The notes beneath the pieces are model-generated. The model did not search any database. It was not told the origin of the DNA and saw only the letters and a list, made by a program, of their open reading frames with translations. Positions 36,960-47,353 of a DNA stretch of 64,000 nucleotides are shown in pieces (the stretch's first letter is position 1; each line of letters begins with the position of its first letter). A program made the translations under genes and the position numbers. Source of the stretch: Enterobacter sp. JUb54 (lineage in GTDB: Bacteria > Pseudomonadota > Gammaproteobacteria > Enterobacterales > Enterobacteriaceae); the NCBI RefSeq assembly GCF_014298075.1, contig NZ_CP060418.1:3782001-3846000 (forward strand), written 5' to 3'.

Positions 36960-38090
36960 TCAGGAGAAATAGCTCAGAAGCGAGTTAATCACCGTACGTT
37001 GGTTAGTCGACGTCAGGTTGTAGAACAGCGGCAGGCGCAGCAGACGCTCGCTTTCCTGAGTGGTATGGCGATCCTCACCGCGGAACTCGCCGAATTGCTC
37101 GCCCGCCGGGCAGCTATGCAGCGGAATGTAGTGGAACACCGCCAGGATTTCCGCCTCTTTCAGCCAGGCAATCAGGTTGCTGCGATCGTCGATATCGCGC
37201 AGCTTAATATAAAACATATGCGCGTTATGCCCGCAGTCAGTTGGAATGACGGGCAGGTCGATGCGACCGGACTGGGCCAGCGGCAGCAGCGCGTCGTAAT
37301 AGCGTTGCCATAACGTCAGGCGCTGCTGGTTAATCTGTTCAGCCGCCTCCAGCTGCGCCCACAGGTAGGCCGCCTGCAGGTCGGACATCAGGTAGCTGGA
37401 TCCGATATCGCGCCAGGTGTACTTATCCACCAGCCCACGGAAAAACTGGCTGCGGTTAGTGCCCTTCTCGCGGATAATTTCTGCGCGCTCGATCAGCTGA
37501 CGATCGTTGATCAGCGTTGCCCCGCCTTCACCGCCGGCGGTGTAGTTTTTGGTTTCATGGAAGCTGAAACAGCCGATATGGCCGATGGTGCCCAGCGCGC
37601 GACCTTTGTAGGTCGACATCACACCCTGCGCGGCATCTTCAACCACGAACAGGTTGTATTTGCTGGCAAGAGCCATGATGGTGTCCATCTCGCAGGCCAC
37701 GCCGGCATAGTGCACCGGCACAATCGCCCGGGTTTTCTCGCTAATCGCGGCTTCAATCTTCGTTTCGTCGATGTTCATGGTATCGCGGCGAATATCAACG
37801 AAGACGATTTTTGCCCCGCGCAGCACAAAGGCGTTGGCGGTCGAAACGAAGGTGTAGCTTGGCATAATCACTTCATCGCCCGGCTGGATATCCAGCAGCA
37901 GCGCCGCCATCTCCAGCGAAGCGGTGCAGGAAGGCGTCAGCAGCGCTTTTGCCGTCCCGAAACGCTGCTCCAGCCATTGCTGGCAGCGGCGGGTAAATCC
38001 GCCATCGCCACACAGCTTGCCGCTGCCCATTGCGGATTGCATATACTCAAGCTCGGTACCGACGACCGGCGGCGCGTTAAATGGGATCAT
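36960..38090 (-). CDS. wecE: TDP-4-keto-6-deoxyglucose aminotransferase
   Basis: WecE (RffA) is the PLP enzyme that makes TDP-4-amino-4,6-dideoxygalactose for ECA. The 376-residue DegT/AryC1-family protein has VVEDAAQGVMSTYKGRALG (PLP phosphate and ring contacts) and the Schiff-base Lys in FSFHETKNYTAGGEGG. The start MIPFNAPPVVG gives the E. coli length; the longer open frame upstream translates the wecD end. It starts 4 bp after wecD. Confidence 0.97.
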   Translation of the reverse strand: MIPFNAPPVVGTELEYMQSAMGSGKLCGDGGFTRRCQQWLEQRFGTAKALLTPSCTASLEMAALLLDIQPGDEVIMPSYTFVSTANAFVLRGAKIVFVDIRRDTMNIDETKIEAAISEKTRAIVPVHYAGVACEMDTIMALASKYNLFVVEDAAQGVMSTYKGRALGTIGHIGCFSFHETKNYTAGGEGGATLINDRQLIERAEIIREKGTNRSQFFRGLVDKYTWRDIGSSYLMSDLQAAYLWAQLEAAEQINQQRLTLWQRYYDALLPLAQSGRIDLPVIPTDCGHNAHMFYIKLRDIDDRSNLIAWLKEAEILAVFHYIPLHSCPAGEQFGEFRGEDRHTTQESERLLRLPLFYNLTSTNQRTVINSLLSYFS

Positions 38091-38094
38091 GTTG

Positions 38095-38769
38095 TCACCT
38101 GTATAACCAGTAGGCGGTGTTTTCCACATTCGCACCGCTGAGAATATAACGTTTAAGCGCGGCGGTATTGCCCATCTGGGTTGCCACCCGCAGTGTAGAG
38201 AGTTGACGATGTTCAGCCCAGCGCCGTGCGGCCTGCATCAGTTCCGCGCCGGCACCGCGACCGGCCAACAGGCCAATCCGGGCGTCCGTCTCGTTGAGCT
38301 GGCGCAGTGAAACAAAAGCGCGAATATCGCCATCGGCGGCGCGAAAAATCAGGCACTGGTTATCGAACGTGCCGCGTACCGCGTTTTCAATCCATTGTGC
38401 ATAGAACCGGCCGCTGGCGTCTGCCGCGTACCAGGGCGCGCGAAAGCGGCTTTGAGAAAATGCCTGGGCCGCCAGCTCACGCAACCGGGGAATATCCGCC
38501 ACGGTCGCCACATCACCGCATGCGCCGTCAGGGGAACCGACCGGCAGCGCCAGATCGACCTCGCCTTCCACCAGCTGGAAGCCCAGCTGCTGGAGCGCAT
38601 CCAGCTGTTCGCTGTTATCTGCCGCGATCTTTGCTTGCAGACGTGACCAACCCGCTAACGCTTGCGCGGTCAGCGGCGGGGCATCGTCACGGAAACGGAC
38701 TATCGCACTATGAATGCCAAAGAAGCGATTTTCCCATTCCAGGGGTTCAATACTGGCATGGAGAGACAT
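38095..38769 (-). CDS. wecD: TDP-Fuc4N N-acetyltransferase
   Basis: WecD (RffC) acetylates TDP-4-amino-4,6-dideoxygalactose, the last step to TDP-Fuc4NAc. The 224-residue protein has a variable N-terminal half and a GNAT domain; acetyl-CoA binding is marked by [13 protein letters not shown], and the C-terminus [10 protein letters not shown] is typical. In E. coli rffG and rffH lie between wecC and wecD; here wecD follows wecC after only 78 bp. Confidence 0.95.
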   Translation of the reverse strand: MSLHASIEPLEWENRFFGIHSAIVRFRDDAPPLTAQALAGWSRLQAKIAADNSEQLDALQQLGFQLVEGEVDLALPVGSPDGACGDVATVADIPRLRELAAQAFSQSRFRAPWYAADASGRFYAQWIENAVRGTFDNQCLIFRAADGDIRAFVSLRQLNETDARIGLLAGRGAGAELMQAARRWAEHRQLSTLRVATQMGNTAALKRYILSGANVENTAYWLYR

Positions 38770-38847
38770 GAGAGGTATCCCGGACAGGGTGGTCAGGGCC
38801 AGCGCCCGAAAGACAACGCGGACTGCCGTCGCTGACCAGCATTGGAC

Positions 38848-40110
38848 TCACCGCCATACCCCTTTGGTATCGACAATATAGCTCTGCGTCACGCTGTCGC
38901 CGCTGATGGCTTTAAACTCATTATGGTCCACCAGCATCACCAGCACATCGGCACCGGCTAATGCATCCTCCAGCAAAGCGAGCGAGCACAGGCCATCCAG
39001 CTGCTTCGGCAGCTGGTGAATATTGGGTTCAACCACCCAGGTGTCACCGCTGTGCCAGTGGGCAATTTGCTTCGCGATAGCCATCGCCGGGCTTTCACGC
39101 AGATCGTCGATGTTGGGCTTAAACGCCAGGCCAAAGCAGGCGATTTTCAGTTCGCTGGCGCGCTTGTTGCTGGCTGCCAGGCAATCCGCGACCTGCGCTT
39201 TAACCTGGCTGATAACCCAGTCAGGTTTATGATCGTTGACTTCACGGGCGGTGCGGATGAGTCGCGCCTGCTGCGGGTTTTGCGCCACGATAAACCACGG
39301 GTCGACGGCGATACAGTGCCCGCCAACTCCCGGGCCCGGCTGCAGGATATTGACGCGCGGATGGCGGTTCGCCAGGCGAATCAGCTCCCAGACGTTAATC
39401 CCCTGATCGGCGCAGATCAGCGACAGTTCGTTGGCAAAGGCAATATTGACGTCGCGGAAGCTGTTTTCGGTCAGCTTACACATCTCGGCGGTGCGGGAGT
39501 TGGTCACCACGCATTCGCCTTCAAGGAAGATTTTATACAGTTCGCTGGCGCGCGCAGAACACACCGGTGACATACCGCCGATAACACGGTCGTTTTTGAT
39601 CAGCTCGACCATCACCTGCCCCGGCAGAACGCGCTCCGGGCAATAGGCAATGTTGACGTCTGCGGCTTCACCGGCCTGCTGCGGGAAACTCAGATCCGGG
39701 CGCATTTCAGCCAGCCAGGCGGCCATCTGTTCGGTGGCCCCTACCGGAGAGGTCGACTCCAGAATCACCAGCGCCCCTTTCCGCAGCACCGGCGCAATAG
39801 ATTTCGCCGCCGACTCCACAAAAACCATATCCGGCTCGTGCTGGTCTTTAAACGGCGTAGGAACTGCAATCAGGTAGGCATCCGCCGCAACCGGCGTGGT
39901 CGTGGCGCTTAAATAGCCTTGCTCGACCGCGGTTTTGACGACGCTCGCCAAATCCGGTTCAACGATATGAATCTCCCCACGGTTAATGGTCTCCACGGCA
40001 TGTTGATTAATATCAACGCCGACCACCCGCTTCTGCCGGGAGGCGAACGCGGCAGCGGTTGGCAAGCCAATGTACCCAAGGCCAATCACTGAAATGGTAG
40101 AAAAACTCAT
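38848..40110 (-). CDS. wecC: UDP-ManNAc dehydrogenase
   Basis: WecC (RffD) oxidises UDP-ManNAc twice to UDP-ManNAcA, the second ECA sugar donor. The 420-residue protein has the Rossmann motif [10 protein letters not shown] at the N-terminus, the catalytic Cys in [15 protein letters not shown], and the C-terminal UDP-binding domain. It overlaps wecB by 4 bp. The 78 bp after it contain a GGTCAG...CTGACC inverted repeat and no coding remnant that I can recognise. Confidence 0.97.
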   Translation of the reverse strand: MSFSTISVIGLGYIGLPTAAAFASRQKRVVGVDINQHAVETINRGEIHIVEPDLASVVKTAVEQGYLSATTTPVAADAYLIAVPTPFKDQHEPDMVFVESAAKSIAPVLRKGALVILESTSPVGATEQMAAWLAEMRPDLSFPQQAGEAADVNIAYCPERVLPGQVMVELIKNDRVIGGMSPVCSARASELYKIFLEGECVVTNSRTAEMCKLTENSFRDVNIAFANELSLICADQGINVWELIRLANRHPRVNILQPGPGVGGHCIAVDPWFIVAQNPQQARLIRTAREVNDHKPDWVISQVKAQVADCLAASNKRASELKIACFGLAFKPNIDDLRESPAMAIAKQIAHWHSGDTWVVEPNIHQLPKQLDGLCSLALLEDALAGADVLVMLVDHNEFKAISGDSVTQSYIVDTKGVWR

Positions 40111-41240
40111 AGCGTTACCTGATTATTATTTTTAAGTGCGGACAAAATTCGGTGACATGCCTGACCATCGCCATAAGGATTGTGCGCCCGGCTCATGGCC
40201 TGGTATGCGGCATCATCCTTGAGCAGATGCGTGACTTCAGCAACGATGCGCTGACGGTCGGTCCCCACCAGACGCACGGTGCCTGCGGCAACCGCCTCCG
40301 GGCGCTCCGTCATGTCGCGCATCACCAGCACCGGTTTCCCCAGAGAGGGTGCTTCTTCCTGAATACCGCCTGAGTCGGTGAGGATCAGCCAGGCGTTATC
40401 CATCAGCCAGACAAACGGCAGGTAATCCTGCGGTTCGATCAAAATCACGTTATCAACGTGGCCGAGAATACGGTTTACCGGCTCACTGACGTTCGGGTTC
40501 AGGTGCACTGGATAGACAATTTGTACTTCGGGATGGCTGGCGGCAATCTCGGCCAGCGCCTGGCAGATTTGTTCAAACCCGCGGCCGAAGCTCTCCCGAC
40601 GGTGGCCGGTGACCAGAATCATCTTCTTGCCATTCGCCAGGAAAGGATAACGCTGCATCAGCGTAGTACGCAGCGCTTCATCGCCCAGTGCCCGATCGCG
40701 AACCCAGAACAGCGCGTCGATCACCGTATTACCGGTTACCGTGATCTGGCCCGGCGCGATGTTTTCCTTCAGCAGGTTTTCCCGCGAAGTTTCCGTTGGC
40801 GCGAAGTGCCAGGTCGCCAGACGCCCGGTCAACGTACGGTTGCCCTCTTCTGGCCAGGGTGAGCTCAGATCGCCGGTACGCAGACCGGCTTCAACATGCC
40901 CGACCGGGATCTGCTGGTAAAAAGCGGCCAGGCTCGCGGCCATTGTCGTGGTGGTATCGCCATGCACCAGCACGACATCGGGTTTAAACGACTCCAGAAC
41001 CGGCTTCAGCCCCTCGAGGATGCGGCAGGTAATTTCAGTCAGGCCCTGGCCTGGCTGCATGATATTGAGGTCATAATCCGGAACAATAGAAAAAAGTTTT
41101 AGCACCTGATCGAGCATCTCGCGATGCTGCGCGGTGACGCACACTTTGGCCTCAAAGTGAGGATCCTTTGCCAGTGCGTGAACCAGAGGTGCCATTTTGA
41201 TGGCTTCGGGTCTTGTGCCAAATACCGTTAGTACTTTCAC
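40107..41240 (-). CDS. wecB: UDP-N-acetylglucosamine 2-epimerase (non-hydrolysing)
   Basis: WecB (RffE) turns UDP-GlcNAc into UDP-ManNAc for ECA. The 377-residue GT-B fold enzyme begins [20 protein letters not shown], and shows [27 protein letters not shown], the catalytic GHRRES region, and the UDP-binding [20 protein letters not shown] (allosteric/active site). It overlaps wecC by 4 bp and is 43 bp from wzzE. Confidence 0.97.
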   Translation of the reverse strand: MKVLTVFGTRPEAIKMAPLVHALAKDPHFEAKVCVTAQHREMLDQVLKLFSIVPDYDLNIMQPGQGLTEITCRILEGLKPVLESFKPDVVLVHGDTTTTMAASLAAFYQQIPVGHVEAGLRTGDLSSPWPEEGNRTLTGRLATWHFAPTETSRENLLKENIAPGQITVTGNTVIDALFWVRDRALGDEALRTTLMQRYPFLANGKKMILVTGHRRESFGRGFEQICQALAEIAASHPEVQIVYPVHLNPNVSEPVNRILGHVDNVILIEPQDYLPFVWLMDNAWLILTDSGGIQEEAPSLGKPVLVMRDMTERPEAVAAGTVRLVGTDRQRIVAEVTHLLKDDAAYQAMSRAHNPYGDGQACHRILSALKNNNQVTL

Positions 41241-41283
41241 ATCGATTCTCTTCGATTAGGTGATGAAGTCCATTTGCCCTTCA

Positions 41284-42330
41284 TCACTGGACCCGGCGAC
41301 GCGATAATGCAACGCCTGCACCAATGAGCGCCCCTACGATTCCCCACATCACCATGAGGAATACACGCCGCGGGCTATCACGTTTTACAGGTTCTTCCGG
41401 CGTTCGCAAATACCGGTAAGTCTGAAAACGTGGGTCTAAGGTCGGCCCAACGTTGAGCGTATTCAGCATGGCACGACTTTGGTCATAGTCGAGATCGTAT
41501 TCCGGACCAACCGCCTGCAAATTTTCCAGTCGTGCCTGCAGCATCGGCCTGCCGAGTAAAAACAGTTCGGAATCCGGCAGCTGGTCCGCCGGAATATCCG
41601 TTTCGCTACGGGAAATATTGTGCTGCTGTGCGACTTTCAACGCCTCTTCCACGCTGTGGGTGCGGCGGTTGAAAATTTCACGCGCCACTTCTTCCTGGCG
41701 TTTCACCTGCGCTTTCATCTGTACGGTACGAGCCGCCCAGGCGCCGCGCAGTTCATCGTTCAGATGCCCTGCGGCACGTTGGCTGGCGAACGCGACATAC
41801 TGACGCAGCAGATTATTGGCATCCGGCGCGGTTTCCGCCGTCAGCTTCACGCTGTCGTTGACGTTTTTCAACGGATCGCCGGGCATAAACTGAATGTTAT
41901 TGATCAGCTCATCCAGCAGTGCGGCATCGGCACGGGCATTGCCCGACTGACGCTGCTTGTAGTAATCCGTTTGCAGCCAGAAATCGCGGCGGGTATCCCA
42001 GGAGCCCTGCTGCATGATGAACTCTTTGTAGGCCTGATCCATCGCCGAAGGCTGGTCGACCGGTACAAGGTTGGCTTTAATATCCAGATTGCGTAAGAAC
42101 TGCTGCTGAGAATAGTAGCCACCCAGCATATTGACGGTCGGCCGATCGGTTATCGCCGTTGCGCTCCACTCCTGACGAGCAAAGAAGGCGTAAACCAGAA
42201 CGATCAGCGCAAATAGCACGGCCATGCCGACTATCCAGATTTTTCCTGCCCATAAGGCGCGAAACAGCCCGCGAATATCCAGCTCATTCTCAACGTTCAC
42301 TGCTTGTGCTCCCGGTAATGGTTGAGTCAT
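41284..42330 (-). CDS. wzzE: ECA chain-length regulator WzzE
   Basis: WzzE sets the chain length of ECA polysaccharide and the size of cyclic ECA. The 348-residue protein has an N-terminal membrane helix (about 31-51), a large helical periplasmic part with coiled-coil tendency, and a C-terminal helix preceded by the Pro-rich RTPEEPVKRDSPRR motif of PCP1 proteins. I chose the second of two adjacent ATG codons as start to fit the family. It lies 13 bp downstream of wecA. Confidence 0.95.
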   Translation of the reverse strand: MTQPLPGAQAVNVENELDIRGLFRALWAGKIWIVGMAVLFALIVLVYAFFARQEWSATAITDRPTVNMLGGYYSQQQFLRNLDIKANLVPVDQPSAMDQAYKEFIMQQGSWDTRRDFWLQTDYYKQRQSGNARADAALLDELINNIQFMPGDPLKNVNDSVKLTAETAPDANNLLRQYVAFASQRAAGHLNDELRGAWAARTVQMKAQVKRQEEVAREIFNRRTHSVEEALKVAQQHNISRSETDIPADQLPDSELFLLGRPMLQARLENLQAVGPEYDLDYDQSRAMLNTLNVGPTLDPRFQTYRYLRTPEEPVKRDSPRRVFLMVMWGIVGALIGAGVALSRRRVQ

Positions 42331-42343
42331 CACGTCCCCAGTT

Positions 42344-43447
42344 CTACTTGGTTAATTTTGGATTATTGCCGCTGTGCCGCCGAATTCTACGTCTGATGCG
42401 CTTAACCAGTCGCGCCACTTTCCATGCGCGTTTGATACAGTAGCCATAAAGGAAAAAGGCCAATAAAAAGAGGATTAACATCACCCATTCAGGAACGATG
42501 CGGGTGTATTCCGCCGCTACGCCCACCAGCGCCAGTATTGCCGCTGCCAGAGTAATCAGGACAAACGCCTGCCGGGAAGTAAACCCGGCACGCATGATCA
42601 GATGATGAATGTGCTGGCGGTCCGGAGAGAACGGACTCATGCCCTTACGCAGACGGCGATACATAATCGCCACCATATCCATGAGCGGAATCGCAATAAT
42701 CCACAGCGCGGTCACCGGGCTTATCGGGTGCGTTTTGCCCTGGGTTGTTTCCAGCAGAATCCAGATAATGGTGAAGCCAATCATGGTGCTGCCGGCATCA
42801 CCCATAAAGACTTTATAACGACGGCCAAGGGCGCCGAGGTTCAGTAAAATATAGGGCAAAATGGCGGCAATCATCGCAAAACACCACATTGCCAGACTGT
42901 ACTGACCGTCGAACCACAGAATAATACCGGTAGCGGCGAAGGAGACCGATGACAGACCACCGAGCAGGCCGTCGATGCCATCGACCATATTAAAGGCGTT
43001 GATCGCCGCCCAAACGGCGAAGAGGGTGAGGAAGAAACCAAACGGGCCAAGGACCAGCTCCCACGAGCCGAAGATAAAGCCCAGGCTACTCAGATGCAGA
43101 TTTCCTGCCATCATCATCACGACGGCAATGGCGGCCTGGATAACCGCACGAATTTTTACGCTGATATCAAACCGGTCATCCAGCGCCCCCACCAGCACAA
43201 GGATCCCGGCACACGCCAGGTATAAGGATGCATGGGGAATGTAATAATCGGCGATAGCAAAGGTAAAACAAATGCCTGCGTAAACTGAGATGCCACCCAC
43301 TAACGGAACCAAACCCTGGTGCCGTTTTCGATAGTTAGGTTTATCCACTAACCCGACTTTTTTTGCCGCTTTGCGAGCAACAAAAATAAAAAGGGTAGTG
43401 AATAAAAAAATACTGATTAATTCAGTAATAGCAGTGAGTAAATTCAC
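42344..43447 (-). CDS. wecA: UDP-GlcNAc:undecaprenyl-phosphate GlcNAc-1-phosphate transferase
   Basis: WecA (Rfe) starts ECA and many O antigens by making undecaprenyl-PP-GlcNAc. The 367-residue integral membrane protein has about 11 helices, with motifs ALDDRFDISVKIRA, NMVDGIDGLLGG, KVFMGDAGST and the cytoplasmic HIHHLIMRAG histidine motif. The start is a GTG (43445-43447) directly before AATTTACTC, matching the family N-terminus; the ATG frame upstream to 43501 is unconserved. It is the first gene of the ECA cluster, 240 bp from the rho stop codon. Confidence 0.97.
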   Translation of the reverse strand: MNLLTAITELISIFLFTTLFIFVARKAAKKVGLVDKPNYRKRHQGLVPLVGGISVYAGICFTFAIADYYIPHASLYLACAGILVLVGALDDRFDISVKIRAVIQAAIAVVMMMAGNLHLSSLGFIFGSWELVLGPFGFFLTLFAVWAAINAFNMVDGIDGLLGGLSSVSFAATGIILWFDGQYSLAMWCFAMIAAILPYILLNLGALGRRYKVFMGDAGSTMIGFTIIWILLETTQGKTHPISPVTALWIIAIPLMDMVAIMYRRLRKGMSPFSPDRQHIHHLIMRAGFTSRQAFVLITLAAAILALVGVAAEYTRIVPEWVMLILFLLAFFLYGYCIKRAWKVARLVKRIRRRIRRHSGNNPKLTK

Positions 43448-43639
43448 AACACATGTGCTCTCAGCATGGTTAATCCGGGAAGTATAACGACGATGTCTCA
43501 ACTCCTGAAGGGGTAAAGCAGAACATTACAAATTTATTGTATAGATTTTAGTCTGTTAAAGTTGTCTCTGCCTGGAGTGGTACGCTAATCATACGATAAT
43601 ACCAGTTTTATTTTCCCTTCCTGGATCATACAAATCCCA

Positions 43640-43677
43640 AAAACAAAACGCCACGCGGTTGCGTGGCGTTTTTTTGG
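43640..43677 (-). terminator. Rho-independent terminator of rho
   Basis: The perfect 10-bp stem AACGCCACGC (43647-43656)/GCGTGGCGTT (43661-43670) has a 4-nt loop. On the minus strand TTTTGTTTTTG follows. A+T runs on both sides might let it act on both strands. Confidence 0.85.
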
Positions 43678-43687
43678 CTTTGTTAAC

Positions 43688-44947
43688 TTACGAACGCTTC
43701 ATCATGTCGAAGAAGTCATCGTTAGTTTTGGTCATCGCCAGCTTATTGATGAGGAACTCCATCGCGTCGATTTCACCCATTGGATGGATGATTTTGCGCA
43801 GGATCCACATCTTCTGCAGCTCTTCCTGAGTGGTGAGCAGTTCTTCTTTACGGGTACCGGAACGGTTGTAGTCGATAGCCGGGAAGACGCGTTTTTCAGC
43901 AATCTTACGAGAGAGGTGCAGCTCCATGTTACCGGTGCCTTTAAACTCTTCGTAGATAACTTCGTCCATTTTGGAACCGGTATCGATCAGGGCCGTCGCG
44001 ATGATGGTCAGGCTACCGCCCTCTTCAACGTTACGTGCGGCGCCGAAGAAACGCTTCGGACGGTGCAGGGCGTTAGCGTCCACACCACCGGTCAGCACTT
44101 TACCTGATGCCGGGACCACGGTGTTGTACGCACGGGCCAGACGGGTAATGGAGTCGAGCAGAATGATTACGTCTTTCTTATGCTCAACCAGGCGTTTCGC
44201 CTTCTCGATAACCATCTCAGCAACCTGAACGTGGCGAGATGCTGGTTCGTCAAAGGTCGAAGCAACGACTTCACCTTTAACCAGACGCTGCATCTCGGTC
44301 ACTTCTTCCGGACGTTCGTCGATCAGCAGCACCATCAGCACACAGTCAGGGTGGTTGTACGCGATGCTCTGCGCGATGTTCTGCAGCAGCATGGTTTTAC
44401 CCGCTTTCGGCGGCGCGACAATCAGACCACGCTGGCCACGACCGATCGGCGAGGCCAGATCCAGTACGCGAGCGGTTAAGTCTTCAGTAGAACCGTTACC
44501 ACGTTCCATACGCAGGCGAGAGTTGGCATGCAGCGGCGTTAAGTTCTCGAACAGGATCTTATTGCGCGCATTTTCCGGCTTGTCGTAGTTAACTTCGTTA
44601 ACTTTCAACAGTGCAAAGTAACGCTCACCCTCTTTAGGAGGACGAATCTTACCGGAAATGGTGTCACCAGTGCGGAGGTTGAAACGGCGGATTTGGCTAG
44701 GGGATACGTAGATGTCGTCGGGACCGGCGAGGTAGGAGCTGTCTGCGGAGCGGAGGAAACCAAATCCATCCTGCAGTATCTCCAGTACGCCATCGCCAAA
44801 GATATCTTCGCCACTCTTCGAATGCTGCTTGAGGATGGCAAAAATAATATCCTGCTTACGCATACGGGCCAGGTTTTCCAGCCCCATATTTTCGCCGAGA
44901 GTAATCAGCTCAGAAACCGGCGTATTCTTTAATTCGGTAAGATTCAT
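43688..44947 (-). CDS. rho: Transcription termination factor Rho
   Basis: Rho is the hexameric RNA helicase that ends transcription at rut sites. The 419-residue protein has the N-terminal RNA-binding fold ([18 protein letters not shown]), Walker A PPKAGKT, Walker B in [15 protein letters not shown], and the Q/R loops of the RecA-type ATPase. The start MNLTELKN follows a 332-bp leader; the frame is open 24 codons further upstream without conservation. Autogenous Rho-dependent attenuation in the leader is known in E. coli and likely here. Confidence 0.99.
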   Translation of the reverse strand: MNLTELKNTPVSELITLGENMGLENLARMRKQDIIFAILKQHSKSGEDIFGDGVLEILQDGFGFLRSADSSYLAGPDDIYVSPSQIRRFNLRTGDTISGKIRPPKEGERYFALLKVNEVNYDKPENARNKILFENLTPLHANSRLRMERGNGSTEDLTARVLDLASPIGRGQRGLIVAPPKAGKTMLLQNIAQSIAYNHPDCVLMVLLIDERPEEVTEMQRLVKGEVVASTFDEPASRHVQVAEMVIEKAKRLVEHKKDVIILLDSITRLARAYNTVVPASGKVLTGGVDANALHRPKRFFGAARNVEEGGSLTIIATALIDTGSKMDEVIYEEFKGTGNMELHLSRKIAEKRVFPAIDYNRSGTRKEELLTTQEELQKMWILRKIIHPMGEIDAMEFLINKLAMTKTNDDFFDMMKRS

Positions 44948-45060
44948 AATGGTGTGGGTTCTTAAACTCGGGGTAGAACTCGAACTTAATGTTGTGAATG
45001 GTATGGCAGGAACTTCCATGCCTGTTAACGGCCTTCATCTCGTGCCTGTACGTTGCCTGG

Positions 45061-45135
45061 TCACAGGAAAGAACGCAGAGCTGGAACGACAAACGGAAAG
45101 AGTGATAAGCCCGGAATTTGTAGCTTCTCGCGCAT
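45061..45135 (-). CDS. rhoL: Candidate rho leader peptide (RhoL position), 24 aa
   Basis: In the rho leader, a 24-codon frame starts at the ATG that aligns with the E. coli rhoL start and ends with TGA at 45061-45063. The downstream nucleotides (TTCCTGTGACCAGGCAACGT) are nearly the same as in E. coli, but the reading frame there differs because of an indel, so the encoded peptide is not conserved. The Shine-Dalgarno is weak. The 332-bp rho-trxA gap also holds an imperfect hairpin after trxA (CCGGGCGTCC at 45223 with GGACGCCGG at 45258) and nothing else I can support. Confidence 0.35.
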   Translation of the reverse strand: MREKLQIPGLSLFPFVVPALRSFL

Positions 45136-45279
45136 TGCTGCGGGACGCTTTGGGTAAAACAAGATTCAAACAATAAAGGTATGTTTAAAACGAAGTCTGA
45201 AATTAACTTAGCACGACTCTAGCCGGGCGTCCAGAGTTCCGCTAAAAATAGGGCCCCGGACGCCGGAATGGCAAACCGC

Positions 45280-45609
45280 TTACGCCAGGTTGGCGTCGAG
45301 GAAATCTTTCAGTTGGCCTTTAGACAGTGCGCCAACCTTGGTTGCCGCGACTTCGCCGTTCTTAAACAGCAGCAGGGTTGGGATGCCGCGAATGCCATAT
45401 TTTGGCGCCGTACCCGGGTTCTGATCGATGTTCAGTTTAGCAATGGTCAGTTTGCCCTGATACTCTTCAGCGATCTCATCCAGAATCGGGGCGATCATTT
45501 TGCACGGACCGCACCACTCTGCCCAGAAATCGACGAGGGTTAGCCCGTCAGCCTTGAGTACGTCCGTGTCAAAACTGTCGTCAGTCAGGTGAATAATTTT
45601 ATCGCTCAT
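45280..45609 (-). CDS. trxA: Thioredoxin 1
   Basis: TrxA is the main cytoplasmic disulfide reductant, the hydrogen donor for ribonucleotide reductase and a subunit of phage T7 polymerase. The 109-residue protein shows [10 protein letters not shown] with the redox pair Cys33/Cys36 and the cis-proline loop GIPTLLLF. The start [13 protein letters not shown] was chosen by family; four more upstream codons are open. It lies upstream of rho on the same strand. Confidence 0.99.
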   Translation of the reverse strand: MSDKIIHLTDDSFDTDVLKADGLTLVDFWAEWCGPCKMIAPILDEIAEEYQGKLTIAKLNIDQNPGTAPKYGIRGIPTLLLFKNGEVAATKVGALSKGQLKDFLDANLA

Positions 45610-45952
45610 ATTTAACTCCACAGGAATAAGCCTGGTGTGTTGGTGTCGCAGACATCAACGACGTGCCGATGCTACGTTATACACGTTAATCTTCAGGATG
45701 CCTCTTTATACTGACATCTGTGCGACCCGGTCCCTCATGGACTTCGTCTCGCAGACGCCAAAACAAACCGTCATCAACCCGTTTCGGGTAGATTAATCCT
45801 CCTCGGCTCGCTGAGTAGTCTAAGCTTTCGAGGATTCATTCGGTTGCCGCAGATGCAGCCTAAGTCATTTCGCGTATAGCCAACGAAAGGTTGACGTTAT
45901 TTCAACGGATACGCTTTCTTAATGCAATAGTAAGCTGATATTCTACCACACT
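45610..45952. other. trxA-rhlB divergent control region
   Basis: This 343-bp gap between divergent trxA and rhlB has no supported gene. A possible trxA -10 box (TATAAC on the minus strand, 45676-45681) and AT-rich promoter-like sequence before rhlB (around 45890-45950, including TTGACG) are visible. Other repeats or riboswitches are not recognised. Confidence 0.5.
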
Positions 45953-47218
45953 ATGAGCAAAACACATTTAACAGAACAGAAGTTTTCCGACTTCGCCCTG
46001 CACCCGGCAGTGATTGAAGCCCTTGAAAAGAAAGGCTTTCATAATTGTACGCCCATTCAGGCTCTCGCGCTTCCACTGACACTGGAAGGTCGTGATGTCG
46101 CCGGGCAGGCGCAAACCGGTACCGGAAAAACAATGGCGTTCCTGACGTCAACGTTTCATTATCTTCTCACTCACCCGGCTAAAGAAGACCGCCAGGTCAA
46201 CCAACCGCGCGCGCTGATCATGGCACCGACGCGTGAGCTGGCGGTACAGATTCACGCTGACGCAGAACCTCTGGCGCAGGCGACAGGCCTGAAGCTGGGT
46301 CTGGCGTATGGCGGCGACGGCTACGATAAGCAGCTGAAAGTCCTGGAAAGCGGCGTCGACATTCTGATCGGCACGACCGGTCGTCTGATCGATTACGCAA
46401 AACAGAATCACATTAACCTTGGTGCGATTCAGGTCGTCGTACTGGATGAAGCCGATCGCATGTACGATCTCGGCTTTATTAAAGATATCCGTTGGTTGTT
46501 CCGTCGCATGCCGCCAACCAACCAGCGTCTGAACATGCTGTTCTCCGCTACCCTTTCTTACCGTGTCCGCGAACTGGCGTTCGAGCAGATGAACAACGCC
46601 GAGTATGTTGAAGTCGAGCCGGAACAGAAAACGGGTCACCGTATTAAAGAAGAGCTGTTCTATCCTTCCAACGAAGAAAAAATGCGTCTGCTGCAGACGT
46701 TGCTGGAAGAAGAGTGGCCGGACCGCGCGATTATTTTCGCTAACACCAAACATCGTTGCGAAGATATCTGGGGTCATCTGGCCGCGGACGGTCATCGCGT
46801 TGGCCTGTTAACCGGCGACGTCGCACAGAAAAAACGCCTGCGTATTCTTGAAGATTTTACACGTGGCGATATCGACATTCTGGTGGCGACAGACGTTGCT
46901 GCACGTGGTCTGCATATCCCGGCCGTTACGCACGTCTTTAACTTTGACCTGCCGGACGACTGCGAAGATTACGTTCACCGTATCGGCCGTACCGGTCGCG
47001 CGGGCGCCAGCGGTCACTCCATCAGCCTGGCCTGTGAAGAGTACGCGTTGAACCTACCGGCGATTGAGACCTACACCGGTCATTCCATTCCGGTCAGCAA
47101 GTACAACCCGGACGCACTCATGACCGACTTGCCTAAGCCGCTGCGCCTGTCGCGCCCACGCACAGGTAATGGCCCGCGTCGCAATGGTCCGCCTCGTAAC
47201 CGTCGTCGTTCAGGTTAA
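45953..47218 (+). CDS. rhlB: DEAD-box RNA helicase RhlB
   Basis: RhlB is the helicase of the RNase E degradosome. The 421-residue protein has the Q motif (TPIQALALP), Walker A AQTGTGKT (53-60), DEAD in [13 protein letters not shown] (LFSATLS), and motif [12 protein letters not shown]. The basic Arg-rich tail ([19 protein letters not shown]) fits RNA binding. It is upstream of gppA on the same strand; an ERIC element separates them. Confidence 0.98.
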   Translation: MSKTHLTEQKFSDFALHPAVIEALEKKGFHNCTPIQALALPLTLEGRDVAGQAQTGTGKTMAFLTSTFHYLLTHPAKEDRQVNQPRALIMAPTRELAVQIHADAEPLAQATGLKLGLAYGGDGYDKQLKVLESGVDILIGTTGRLIDYAKQNHINLGAIQVVVLDEADRMYDLGFIKDIRWLFRRMPPTNQRLNMLFSATLSYRVRELAFEQMNNAEYVEVEPEQKTGHRIKEELFYPSNEEKMRLLQTLLEEEWPDRAIIFANTKHRCEDIWGHLAADGHRVGLLTGDVAQKKRLRILEDFTRGDIDILVATDVAARGLHIPAVTHVFNFDLPDDCEDYVHRIGRTGRAGASGHSISLACEEYALNLPAIETYTGHSIPVSKYNPDALMTDLPKPLRLSRPRTGNGPRRNGPPRNRRRSG

Positions 47219-47230
47219 AGATTTATGCCA

Positions 47231-47353
47231 TACACAAAATCCTTCAGGATGCATCAAGGCGGCAAGAGAGTGAATCCCGATGCGCTTACACCGGTAAGTG
47301 ATTCGGGCGCGAGAACGCCGTCAACACAGAGGCAACTTGAAGGATGAAGTGTA
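47231..47353 (+). repeat. ERIC element between rhlB and gppA
   Basis: A 123-bp element has terminal inverted repeats (TACACAAAATCCTTCA at 47231-47246; TGAAGGATGAAGTGTA at 47338-47353) and the core GGTAAGTGATTCGGGCGCGAG (first 20 bases from 47293), a variant of the ERIC2 core, with partner arm GTGAATCCCGATGCGCTTAC. The right end supplies GAAGGA as Shine-Dalgarno and its final A is the first base of the gppA start codon. Confidence 0.88.

Noticed and set aside
44910-45173. 87-codon minus-strand ORF overlapping the rho start
   Set aside because: It has no similarity known to me, reads through the rho leader and into rho in another frame, and is best seen as a chance ORF.
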